Of a stretch of 5,773 nucleotides of DNA, positions 1 through 5,318 are shown one piece after another. The stretch covers positions 1 to 5,773 of the forward strand of contig JAIUYB010000177.1 in NCBI GenBank assembly GCA_020216625.1, read 5' to 3'. Each line of letters starts with the position of its first letter. The stretch's first letter is position 1. The position numbers and the translations under genes were made by a program. Origin of the DNA: Desulfarculus sp. Its GTDB lineage: Bacteria > Desulfobacterota > Desulfarculia > Desulfarculales > Desulfarculaceae. A model generated the notes under the pieces. That model was given only the letters and a program-made list of their open reading frames with translations. It made no database searches and was not told the DNA's origin.

Positions 1-71
1 GGCAGTCCATGCCGATCTCCAAGGTTGGCAACCAATCGCGCCCGGCGGCGACCACCGCCGAGACCAACCCA

Positions 72-101
72 ATTGTGCGGGCCAACCCTTGGTTTTGTCA
101 A
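72..101 (-). promoter_or_regulatory. Leftward sigma70-like promoter
   Basis: On the minus strand a perfect TTGACA -35 box (101-96) is followed, after 18 nt, by CACAAT (77-72), which matches four of six consensus -10 bases including A2 and the final T. Transcription would start near 65 and run leftward out of the window. A minus-strand ATG at 10-8, preceded by GGAG with a 6-nt spacer, could be the start codon of the driven gene, which would leave a leader of about 55 nt. Only three codons of that gene would be visible, so its identity is unknown. The promoter is inferred from motif match and spacing alone. Confidence 0.45.
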
Positions 102-130
102 GGCAAGCCCGGGCTGGGGCCGCCTTGACA
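96..130. repeat. Inverted repeat made of two outward -35 boxes
   Basis: TGTCAAGGC (96-104) and GCCTTGACA (122-130) are perfect 9-bp inverted copies separated by 17 bp. Each arm contains TTGACA reading outward, so the repeat consists of the -35 regions of two divergent promoters plus a shared GCC on the inner side. The spacer contains the 10-bp palindrome AGCCCGGGCT (106-115). The arrangement could be simple promoter symmetry, or an operator that lets one protein control both directions. No T-tract follows either arm, so it is not an intrinsic terminator. Confidence 0.6.
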
Positions 131-153
131 GCCCCGAGGGTGCGTGTTAGCCT
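125..153 (+). promoter_or_regulatory. Rightward sigma70-like promoter of the VCBS gene
   Basis: A perfect TTGACA (125-130) is followed by a 17-nt spacer and TAGCCT (148-153), which keeps the key T1, A2 and T6 of the -10 box. A TGT just upstream (145-147) provides an extended -10 TGn. The predicted transcription start near 160 gives a leader of about 55 nt before the ATG at 215. It lies inside the longer open frame beginning at 89, which argues that the upstream ATG of that frame is not used. Confidence 0.65.
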
Positions 154-214
154 GCTTAGCCACAACGTTTTGCGCCCGGCGCGGCCCCCCCGTGGCCGGT
201 GCGGGAGGAATCCC

Positions 215-1933
215 ATGTCCATGCGCCCTCCGCGGCGGTTCGCGGTTCTGGCGGCCTGCCTGGCCCTCCTGGCCGGCCTGGTTCTCTCCCACCCCGCCCT
301 GGCCGCCGCCCCGGCCGCCACCAGCCGGGTGGTGATCCTGCCCTTCACCGCCAACGCCAAGGAGGACATATCCTTTTTGGTCAAGGGCGTGCGCGACATG
401 CTGGCCAGCCGCCTGGCCTGGCCCGACCACGTGATCGTGGTGGAGCCGGACCTGGTGGCCCCGGCCATGGCCCGGGTCAAGCCCCCCTACAACGAGGACA
501 AGGCCATCCAGATCGGCAAGGAGCTTTCGGCCAACGTGGTGGTCTTCGGCTCCATCACCGTGCTGGGCCAGGCGGTGAGCGTGGACGCGCGGGTGGTGCG
601 CACCGAGGGCGGCGAGCCTCTGACCGCCTTTGTCCAGGCCAACGACCAGGACGCGGTGATCCCGCGCATCAACGACTTCGCCATGCGCATCAACGCCGAG
701 ATCTTCCAGCGGCCCGAGGCGGTGGAGGCCCAGAAAAAGGCCCAGGAGCGTTCCAGCCGCCTGATGGGCGACAAGGCCAAGGACGGCGATGCGGTCAACA
801 CCGTCACCGATCCCAGCGCCCTGGACAAGCTGCCCGAGAACATCAGCCCCCTGAACCCCCTGTTCCTGCGCACCCTGTCCGGCGTGGACTCCGACCGCTA
901 TTGGCGCAGCCCGCGCATCAACCAGCCCATCGAATCGGTGGCGGTGGGCGACATCGACGGCGACGGGGTGAACGAGCTGGTGATGCTCACCCTCAACACG
1001 GTGCGGGTCTACCGGCTCAAGGGCGAGCACTTCGCCCTGGTCCAGGAGTTCAAGAACGGGCCCGAGGGCGAGTACCTGTTCGTGGACATCGCCGACATCA
1101 TCGGCAAGGGACGCCCCCAAATCTTCATCAGCAACTTCCGCAACAAGTTGGCCGCCAGCTTCGTGCTGGAGTGGCAGGAGGGCGGCCTGAAGATGATCCA
1201 GGGGCCGCACAACATGTTCTACCGGGCCCAGCCCAACCCCACCGGCCCCGGCGTGTTGCTCTTCGGCCAGCGCACCGCGGTGGACAATCCCTTCATCGGC
1301 CCCATCTACCAGATGAAATGGGACGGCAAGGAGTTCGTGCCCGCCAAGGACATGGGCTTCACCGACAAGGCCTACATCTTCAACTTCGTCCTGGCCGACC
1401 TCAACGGGTCGGGCACGCCCATGCTCTGCCTGATCGGACCCAGCTATTCCATCCGCATCTACAACAAGGAGCAAGAGCAGATCTGGATGAGCGGCGAAGC
1501 CTACGCCGCCACCGGCAAGTTCGTGCCCTATCAACCCATCGCCGGCTCGGGCTGGGAGGAGTCCTGGTGGTACATCCCGGCCCGCCTGGTGCTGGCCGAT
1601 CTGGACGGCGACGGCCGGCACGAGCTGGTGGTGGTGCGCAACCGCGACCGGGCCGACGGCATGATCGACAAGATGCGCATGTTCTACCAAGGCACCATCT
1701 ACGGCCTGTACTGGAACGGAATGGGGCTGGTGGAGCATTGGCGCACCCCCAACATCAGCGGCTACCTGCCCGACTACACCTTGGCCGACGTGGGCAACGT
1801 GGGCCGGCAGGCCCTGGTGATGGCGGTGAGCCAGCGGGAGCTTTCCGGCCTGCTGGAAAAGGGCACCGGCCACGTGGTGGCCTTCACCCTGAAGACCCAA
1901 AAGCCCACCAAGAAGGGCTCGCCGGGTCTGTAG
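215..1933 (+). CDS. Exported TolB-like/FG-GAP (VCBS) repeat protein
   Basis: This gene encodes a 572-residue exported protein. A signal peptide covers residues 1-30: RR-containing n-region, hydrophobic core at 10-25, and a PALA/AAP cleavage site near residue 30. Residues 38-165 resemble the alpha/beta domain of TolB-N/FlgO-like proteins, beginning with VVILPF (39-44) and including NVVVFGSITV (107-116). A charged, probably helical linker (165-200) follows. The C-terminal 370 residues look like a beta-propeller of FG-GAP/VCBS repeats. A clear Ca-binding loop DIDGDG is at 246-251 and another, DLDGDG, at 462-467; degenerate copies lie near 294 (DIIGKG), 395 (DLNGSG) and 525 (DVGNVG). The start was chosen at ATG 215 because GGAGG (204-208) lies 6 nt upstream and the signal peptide begins there. 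A second ATG at 221 is possible. The gene is monocistronic, with its own promoter and terminator. A periplasmic or envelope-associated role is inferred; the specific function is unknown. Confidence 0.88.
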   Translation: MSMRPPRRFAVLAACLALLAGLVLSHPALAAAPAATSRVVILPFTANAKEDISFLVKGVRDMLASRLAWPDHVIVVEPDLVAPAMARVKPPYNEDKAIQIGKELSANVVVFGSITVLGQAVSVDARVVRTEGGEPLTAFVQANDQDAVIPRINDFAMRINAEIFQRPEAVEAQKKAQERSSRLMGDKAKDGDAVNTVTDPSALDKLPENISPLNPLFLRTLSGVDSDRYWRSPRINQPIESVAVGDIDGDGVNELVMLTLNTVRVYRLKGEHFALVQEFKNGPEGEYLFVDIADIIGKGRPQIFISNFRNKLAASFVLEWQEGGLKMIQGPHNMFYRAQPNPTGPGVLLFGQRTAVDNPFIGPIYQMKWDGKEFVPAKDMGFTDKAYIFNFVLADLNGSGTPMLCLIGPSYSIRIYNKEQEQIWMSGEAYAATGKFVPYQPIAGSGWEESWWYIPARLVLADLDGDGRHELVVVRNRDRADGMIDKMRMFYQGTIYGLYWNGMGLVEHWRTPNISGYLPDYTLADVGNVGRQALVMAVSQRELSGLLEKGTGHVVAFTLKTQKPTKKGSPGL

Positions 1934-1982
1934 GCCCCCAGGCCGGGCCCAGGCGCCGGCCGCTGGCCAACCAGGCCCAATC

Positions 1983-2017
1983 CAGGCCGCCGGTTCATCC
2001 CGGCGGCCTGTTTTTTT
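1983..2017 (+). terminator. Intrinsic terminator after the VCBS gene
   Basis: A perfect 11-bp stem, CAGGCCGCCGG (1983-1993) with CCGGCGGCCTG (2000-2010), encloses a 6-nt loop (TTCATC) and is followed directly by seven T residues (2011-2017). It lies 50 nt after the stop codon of the VCBS gene. It is a canonical rho-independent terminator and isolates that gene from the downstream pair. Confidence 0.95.
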
Positions 2018-2178
2018 GGTCCGCCGGATGGTCGCGGGGCTTGCGGGCCAGGCTCGGAGGGACGCAGTATGGGGGCATGAAGTCCGCGCCGGCCCCTGGT
2101 TCGCCCCCCGCCTTGGGGGCGGCCCCGGCGGCGCGGGGTGCGGACCGGCTTGCCAACCCTCGCCGAAAGGAGCCCCTG

Positions 2179-2613
2179 GTGGACGATCTAGAATCCAAGA
2201 TCCTGGCCGTCTTCAGTCCCGCGGCCATCGCCGCCCTGGCCACCATCACCGAACAGGGCCGGCCCTGGGTCCGCTACGTGGTGGTGGGGGCCGCCCCTGA
2301 CCTCACCCTGGGCTTCGCCACCAGCCTGGGATCGCGCAAGGTGGGCCAGATGCGGGCCAACCCCGAGGTCCACCTCACCGCCGGCGCAGGCGACCTGGAG
2401 AAGATGGGCCAACCCTATGTGCAGGTGGAGGGCCGGGCCGCGGTTCTCACCGATCCGGCGGTCAAGCGCGCCCACTGGCGGGAGGAGCTCAAGGACTATT
2501 TCAGCGGGCCCGACGATCCGGACTACGCCATCGTCGTCATCAAGCCTCGCCGCATCGAGTACTGGGCCTTCGACGCCAGGACTCCTCGGGTCTGGGAGGC
2601 TCCGGCCGCTTGA
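2179..2613 (+). CDS. PNPOx-like FMN-binding split-barrel protein
   Basis: This encodes a 144-residue cytoplasmic protein of the pyridoxamine 5'-phosphate oxidase-like split-barrel superfamily, closest in style to the 'general stress protein 26' group (COG3871). Family members bind FMN, F420 or heme, usually as homodimers. Supporting features are ALATITEQGRPWVRYVV (19-35), FATSLGSRKVGQMRANPEV (46-64, the usual phosphate-binding S/R-K segment before a conserved NP), and the C-terminal strand IKPRRIEYWAFD (121-132). The start is GTG 2179, because AAAGGAG (2166-2172) lies 6 nt upstream and the sequence then begins like typical family members (DDLESKILAVF). An in-frame ATG at 2077 would add 34 low-complexity Ala/Pro-rich residues and has no well-placed Shine-Dalgarno. 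Its stop overlaps the start of the exonuclease gene, so the two are probably co-translated. The substrate is unknown, and true PNP oxidase (PdxH) activity is unlikely because the protein is much shorter. Confidence 0.87.
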   Translation: MDDLESKILAVFSPAAIAALATITEQGRPWVRYVVVGAAPDLTLGFATSLGSRKVGQMRANPEVHLTAGAGDLEKMGQPYVQVEGRAAVLTDPAVKRAHWREELKDYFSGPDDPDYAIVVIKPRRIEYWAFDARTPRVWEAPAA

Positions 2614-3329
2614 GCCTGTTCAAGGCCCGCCTGGCCAACCGCCTGTTGCGCCTGAAGCTGCGCGGCCGCGACCTGCCGCCCCTGGCCGCCGCCAACCTGG
2701 CCGCCCTGGACCGCCTGGACCCGTCCGCGCCGGCCGAGGCGACCACCTACGTGGTCAGCGACCTGGAGACCACCGGCCTGGACCCGCTGAACGACCGGGT
2801 GGTGGCGGTGGGGGCGGTGAAGGTGCGCCAGGGCCGGGTGGTGTTGGGCGAGCGCTTCGAAGAGCTGATCAACCCCGGCCGCTCCATCCCGGCCGAGGCG
2901 GTGAAGGTGCACGGCATCACCCCGGACATGATCGCCCAGGCCCGGCCGGCCTCCCAAGTCTTCGAGGACTACCTGGCCTTTCTGGGCGACGGGGTGCTGG
3001 TGGCCCACTACGCGGCCTTTGACCTGCACTTCATCAACCGGACCATGCGCGGGCTCTACGGCTTCCCTTTGCAGAACCTGGTGGTGGACACGGTCAAGAT
3101 GTGCCGGGCGGTGGTGCTGCCCTCCGATCCCTACGGCATCGCCCGCCACCGCGCCCGCTGCAGCCTGGAGGCCCTGGCCCAGCGCTTCGGACTGCCCCAG
3201 GAGGGCCGCCACACCGCCCTGGGCGACGCCCTGCTCACGGCCATGATCCTGCAACGGATGCTGGCCCGGCTGGCCGAGGTTGGCGGGGGAAGCCTGCGAG
3301 AGGTTCTCAGGGTGGCGGCCATGTGGTAG
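2610..3329 (+). CDS. DEDDh 3'-5' exonuclease (Pol III epsilon-like)
   Basis: This encodes a 239-residue exonuclease of the DnaQ-like/RNase T superfamily, which removes nucleotides from 3' ends of DNA or RNA using two metal ions. The Exo I motif is VSDLETTGLD (49-58), with D51 and E53. Exo II is AHYAAFDLHFIN (132-143), with D138. Exo III is HTALGDA (201-207), with H201 and D206, which places it in the DEDDh class. All five expected catalytic residues are present. The usual Asn of the Exo II 'HNAxFD' motif is Tyr134. About 45 residues precede the domain: basic, Leu-rich and probably helical. No polymerase, CBS or helicase domain is attached. The TTG start at 2610 overlaps the preceding TGA (TTGA), with GGGAGG (2594-2599) 10 nt upstream, so translation is probably coupled to the flavin-protein gene. 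Whether it serves as a replicative proofreader or as a repair/RNA-processing nuclease cannot be decided from sequence. Confidence 0.9.
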   Translation: MSLFKARLANRLLRLKLRGRDLPPLAAANLAALDRLDPSAPAEATTYVVSDLETTGLDPLNDRVVAVGAVKVRQGRVVLGERFEELINPGRSIPAEAVKVHGITPDMIAQARPASQVFEDYLAFLGDGVLVAHYAAFDLHFINRTMRGLYGFPLQNLVVDTVKMCRAVVLPSDPYGIARHRARCSLEALAQRFGLPQEGRHTALGDALLTAMILQRMLARLAEVGGGSLREVLRVAAMW

Positions 3330-3346
3330 TCTGAGGTGCCGGCTTG

Positions 3347-3362
3347 CCGGGGCGAGCCCCGG
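3347..3362 (+). other. GC-rich hairpin after the exonuclease gene
   Basis: CCGGGG (3347-3352) pairs with CCCCGG (3357-3362) around a CGAG tetraloop, 17 nt after the exonuclease stop codon. The stem is stable but no T-tract follows (GGCCGCTGG), so it is not a convincing intrinsic terminator. It may act as a 3'-end stabilising stem, a pause site, or an element of a rho-dependent end. Confidence 0.4.
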
Positions 3363-3412
3363 GGCCGCTGGTGTTCACGCAACGGCCGATGATTTAAACC
3401 AAGGGAGGGGGG

Positions 3413-3502
3413 ATGACGCGCGACGGGCGCCGGACCGGAAAGGTCCGGGGTGGCCCGGTCATGCACAGCGGGGTGGCGAGATGCGCGAGGCCCATGAAAT
3501 GA
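3413..3502 (+). CDS. Possible 29-codon leader ORF before the XRE regulator
   Basis: An ATG at 3413 immediately follows AAGGGAGGGGGG (3401-3412), the strongest Shine-Dalgarno-like run in the window, although the spacing from its AGGAGG-like core is short to normal (about 4-6 nt). The frame encodes a 29-residue basic peptide (start MTRDGRRTGKV, seven Arg/Lys pairs and singles overall) with no recognisable domain. Its TGA (3500-3502) overlaps the second in-frame ATG of the downstream regulator (3499-3501) as ATGA. It may be a real leader peptide whose translation is coupled to the regulator, or simply a chance frame. No homologue is recognised. Confidence 0.35.
   Translation: MTRDGRRTGKVRGGPVMHSGVARCARPMK
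3430..3448 (+). promoter_or_regulatory. Leader hairpin upstream of the XRE regulator
   Basis: CCGGACC (3430-3436) and GGTCCGG (3442-3448) form a perfect 7-bp stem with a GGAAA loop. It lies inside the small leader ORF, between its ribosome-binding site and the regulator start. As DNA, the same palindrome could be an operator for the regulator itself. As RNA, it could modulate access to the regulator start. Both roles are inference; the palindrome itself is directly visible. Confidence 0.4.
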
Positions 3503-3891
3503 TTGCGCTCCGGGTGGGGGAACGGCTCAAGACGTTGCGCGGTCCGCGGACCCAGACCGAGTTCGCCGAGGCGCTGGGTCTGAGCCAGGCGCAGTATAAC
3601 CGCTACGAGACCGGCAAGCGCCTGGCCCCGGACCGGGTGCTGGAGCTTGTGGCCCGGGAATGCGGGCTCCAGCCGGAGGAGGTGGTCTGGGGGCCGCGGC
3701 CCGAGGTCAGCCCGGCCCCGGACGAGACCGGCGAGGCGGTGGCCTCCTTGGTGCGCCTGCTGGACCCGGAGAGCCTCACCGACCTCTATTTCTTCCTCAA
3801 GCGCAAGACCGAGGACCTGGCCCTGCGCCGGCGGCTGGAGGCCAGGCAGGTCCACTCCGCCCTGGAGGTGCTGCGCCGGCGCAGCGCCTGA
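3481..3891 (+). CDS. XRE/Cro-C1-type helix-turn-helix regulator
   Basis: This encodes a 136-residue cytoplasmic DNA-binding protein. The XRE helix-turn-helix covers about residues 8-69. Helix 2 is TQTEFAEALG (24-33) and the recognition helix is in LSQAQYNRYETG (34-45), with the family's characteristic Y/W-E-x-G-xR-x-P run (YETGKRLAP, 42-50). A linker rich in Pro and Gly (71-83) leads to a charged helical C-terminal segment (84-133, including LYFFLKRKTEDLALRRRLEARQ), which may mediate dimerisation. No ligand or peptidase domain is present. The ATG at 3481 has only a weak GGGGTGG upstream. The ATG at 3499 (130 residues) is preceded by GAGG with an 8-nt spacer and overlaps the stop of a small upstream ORF, so the true start is uncertain. 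The targets are unknown; neighbouring promoters or its own leader palindrome are candidates. No toxin partner or phage gene is adjacent. Confidence 0.85.
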   Translation: MREAHEMIALRVGERLKTLRGPRTQTEFAEALGLSQAQYNRYETGKRLAPDRVLELVARECGLQPEEVVWGPRPEVSPAPDETGEAVASLVRLLDPESLTDLYFFLKRKTEDLALRRRLEARQVHSALEVLRRRSA

Positions 3892-3910
3892 CCTCCCGCG
3901 CCAAAACCCG

Positions 3911-3945
3911 AGGCCCCGCTCCGCCGGCGCGGAGGGGGGCCTGCT
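3911..3945. terminator. Probable bidirectional terminator between convergent genes
   Basis: AGGCCCC (3911-3917) pairs with GGGGCCT (3936-3942), and CTCCGC (3919-3924) with GCGGAG (3929-3934). The loop is CGGC, with one G-G mismatch between the stems. On the plus strand GCTTTGT follows, a weak U-tract; on the minus strand CGGGTTTTGG follows. The hairpin begins 19 nt after the XRE gene stop and 34 nt after the stop of the convergent lemA gene, as expected for a shared terminator. Stem strength is high but both T-tracts are imperfect. Confidence 0.65.
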
Positions 3946-3979
3946 TTGTCATGCGCCCATTTCCAGCCGGCCGCACCCC

Positions 3980-4555
3980 CTACTTGGCGCCGCCGAAGTC
4001 CACCTTGGGGGCCTTTTGGGCCTCGGGCGCGGCCTGCCAGACCGCCCGGGGCTGATAGCCCAGCAGGCGAGCCATGATCAGGGTGGGGAAGCTGCGCACG
4101 GTGCGGTTGTATTCCAGCACCGCGTTGTTGTAGCGGGTGCGGGCCACGGAGATGCGGTTCTCGGTGCCCTCCAATTGGTCCTGAAGCTGACGGAAGCCCT
4201 GGCTGGCCTTGAGGTCGGGATAACGCTCCACCACCACCAGCAGGCGTCCCAAGGCGCTGGTCAGGGCCTGGTTGGCCTGCAGCTTGGCGTCCAGATCCGG
4301 GGCTTGGGTCACCTGCTGGCGGGCCTTGGTCACCGCCTCCAGGGTGTCGCGTTCGTGGGCGGCATAGCCGCGCACCGTCTCCACCAGGTTGGGAATCAGG
4401 TCCAGGCGGCGTTGCAGGGTCACCTCCACGTCGGCCTGGGCCTTGTTCACCGTCTCGTCCAGGTTGACCAGGCTGTTATAGGGGCTGGCCAGGAGGAGGA
4501 ACAGGATCAGGGCCGCGACCCCGATGCCGATGGCGATCTTGGCGGAACGACTCAT
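3980..4555 (-). CDS. lemA: LemA family membrane-anchored protein
   Basis: This encodes a 191-residue protein of normal LemA length. One N-terminal transmembrane helix (about residues 6-23, KIAIGIGVAALILFLLLA) is followed directly by the family signature YNSLVNLDETVNKAQADVE (26-44) and LQRRLDLIPNLVETVRGYA (47-65). The rest is an all-helical bundle, with RYNNAVLEYNRTVRSFP (140-156) and the usual VDFG-type C-terminus. LemA proteins have an extracytoplasmic helical domain; their biochemical role is poorly defined, although they occur widely beside TPM-domain membrane proteins. AGGAG (4567-4563 on the minus strand) lies 7 nt before the ATG. The start codon overlaps the stop of the nucleotidyltransferase gene as ATGA (4555-4552). 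It is the last gene of the leftward operon. Confidence 0.96.
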   Translation of the reverse strand: MSRSAKIAIGIGVAALILFLLLASPYNSLVNLDETVNKAQADVEVTLQRRLDLIPNLVETVRGYAAHERDTLEAVTKARQQVTQAPDLDAKLQANQALTSALGRLLVVVERYPDLKASQGFRQLQDQLEGTENRISVARTRYNNAVLEYNRTVRSFPTLIMARLLGYQPRAVWQAAPEAQKAPKVDFGGAK

Positions 4556-5298
4556 GTGCTTGCTCCTTGGCTGGCGTGCGGTTGGTCCAAATCATGGCAG
4601 ACGGCGGCCAACTCGGCCAGGGCCCGCTCCCACAAGGCCAGCAGCCGCCCCTCCGGGGGTTTGGCCTGGGAATGGCGCAGATCGCCAAGCTCCCGGAACG
4701 CCTGCACCTTGACCCCGTGCTCCGCCAGCCGCTCCAGAGCCAGGTGGGCCGGCTGGGGGTATTGTCCGGCCAGGAGATGGCACAGCGCCGCGAACAGGGC
4801 CCCGAAGGCGGGCAGGGCCTCGCGGGTGAGAGCCGCCAGGGCGGTCTCGCCGCCGCCGGCCATGATCCGGGTGCGCAGGGCGATGAGCTTGCCCTTGAGC
4901 TCCCGTTCCAGTTGCAGACGCAGGTGCCCCGGATCCACGGTCAGGTTGGTCAGGGGGTGGGGGCCGTAGAGCATTTTCAGGCCGTGGGCCAGGGCCAAAA
5001 GCTCCACCGGGAAGACGTCGCGGCTGCTGGCCAGGTAGTCCGGGGTGAGCAGCAGGGGAGTGGCCACCCGGGCCGGGGCCCACTTGCGGCAGAAGGGGAT
5101 CAGGGCCGAGGGGCGCTGGCCGGCGGCCTCGTCCACCAGCAGCATCAGATTGATGTCGCTGAGGCCCTTGTGGTAGTGCGGGCCGGCGGCCGAGCCATAG
5201 AGCCCGACGCCGAGCAGGTCCGGCCCCAGCAGGGCCTGGAGATCCTCCACCAGGACGGCGGTGATCTCCTCGGGCCGGTTGGGTGGTTTGAGGCGCAT
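4552..5298 (-). CDS. Nucleotidyltransferase-fold protein between TPM and LemA genes
   Basis: This encodes a 248-residue soluble protein with an N-terminal Pol beta-like nucleotidyltransferase core. The glycine-serine motif is GLYGSAAG (32-39; G35, S36). Eleven residues later comes SDINLMLLV (47-55), where the canonical D-x-D reads D48-I-N50. VFPVELLALAHGLKMLYG (95-112) follows, with E99 as a possible further carboxylate. The C-terminal half (about 125-240) is helical, compatible with a HEPN/KNTase-C-like bundle, but I do not recognise a named domain. The family transfers nucleotides to small molecules, RNA or proteins; no substrate can be named here. AGGAG (5308-5304) is 5 nt before the ATG. 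The gene lies 20 nt downstream of the TPM gene and its stop overlaps the lemA start, which implies co-expression and coupled translation. The missing second Asp leaves catalytic competence open. There is no signal peptide or membrane helix, so it would act on the cytoplasmic side. Confidence 0.85.
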   Translation of the reverse strand: MRLKPPNRPEEITAVLVEDLQALLGPDLLGVGLYGSAAGPHYHKGLSDINLMLLVDEAAGQRPSALIPFCRKWAPARVATPLLLTPDYLASSRDVFPVELLALAHGLKMLYGPHPLTNLTVDPGHLRLQLERELKGKLIALRTRIMAGGGETALAALTREALPAFGALFAALCHLLAGQYPQPAHLALERLAEHGVKVQAFRELGDLRHSQAKPPEGRLLALWERALAELAAVCHDLDQPHASQGAST

Positions 5299-5318
5299 GG
5301 TGTCTCCTGCCGAAAAGC

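Noticed and set aside
3..128. Plus-strand open frame entering from the left edge and stopping at 126-128
   Set aside because: It has GC-rich third positions but no recognisable sequence. It would end inside the -35 box, and it conflicts with the divergent promoter arrangement. It remains an alternative until the upstream sequence is known.
89..214. Upstream extension of the VCBS gene to an earlier start at 89
   Set aside because: The promoter at 125-153 would lie inside it, no SD precedes 89, and the signal peptide begins at 215.
242..259. Lipobox-like LAAC (residues 12-15) in the VCBS protein
   Set aside because: The Cys lies in the middle of the hydrophobic core, too early for signal peptidase II. 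The PALA/AAP site fits signal peptidase I better.
98..1900. A 600-codon open frame antisense to the VCBS gene
   Set aside because: Its protein is His/Gly/Val-rich low complexity without domains. Such frames arise opposite GC-rich genes because stop codons are rare there. The plus-strand frame has a signal peptide, SD and recognisable repeats.
2041..2070. TTGCGG-18-CAGTAT as a promoter for the flavin/exonuclease pair
   Set aside because: Only three of six bases match in each box. A promoter is expected in this region after the terminator, but this match is too weak to call.
2102..2121. Hairpin CGCCCCC/GGGGGCG upstream of the flavin-protein gene
   Set aside because: The stem is real (7 bp, 6-nt loop), but it consists of G and C runs in very GC-rich DNA, with no T-tract and no start codon or SD occluded. 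I cannot assign a role.
199..2178. Long open frame running through the VCBS gene into the flavin-protein gene
   Set aside because: The part before 2179 is Arg/Pro/Gly-rich frame shadow crossing a strong terminator. Only the segment from GTG 2179 has family similarity.
3391..3398. GATTTAAA as a -10 box for the XRE gene
   Set aside because: No acceptable -35 lies 16-18 nt upstream, and a start from it would remove most of the strong SD at 3401-3412.
3647..4969. Long plus-strand open frame across the XRE 3' end, lemA and the nucleotidyltransferase
   Set aside because: It crosses a terminator hairpin and two well-supported minus-strand genes, and its composition is that of an antisense shadow.
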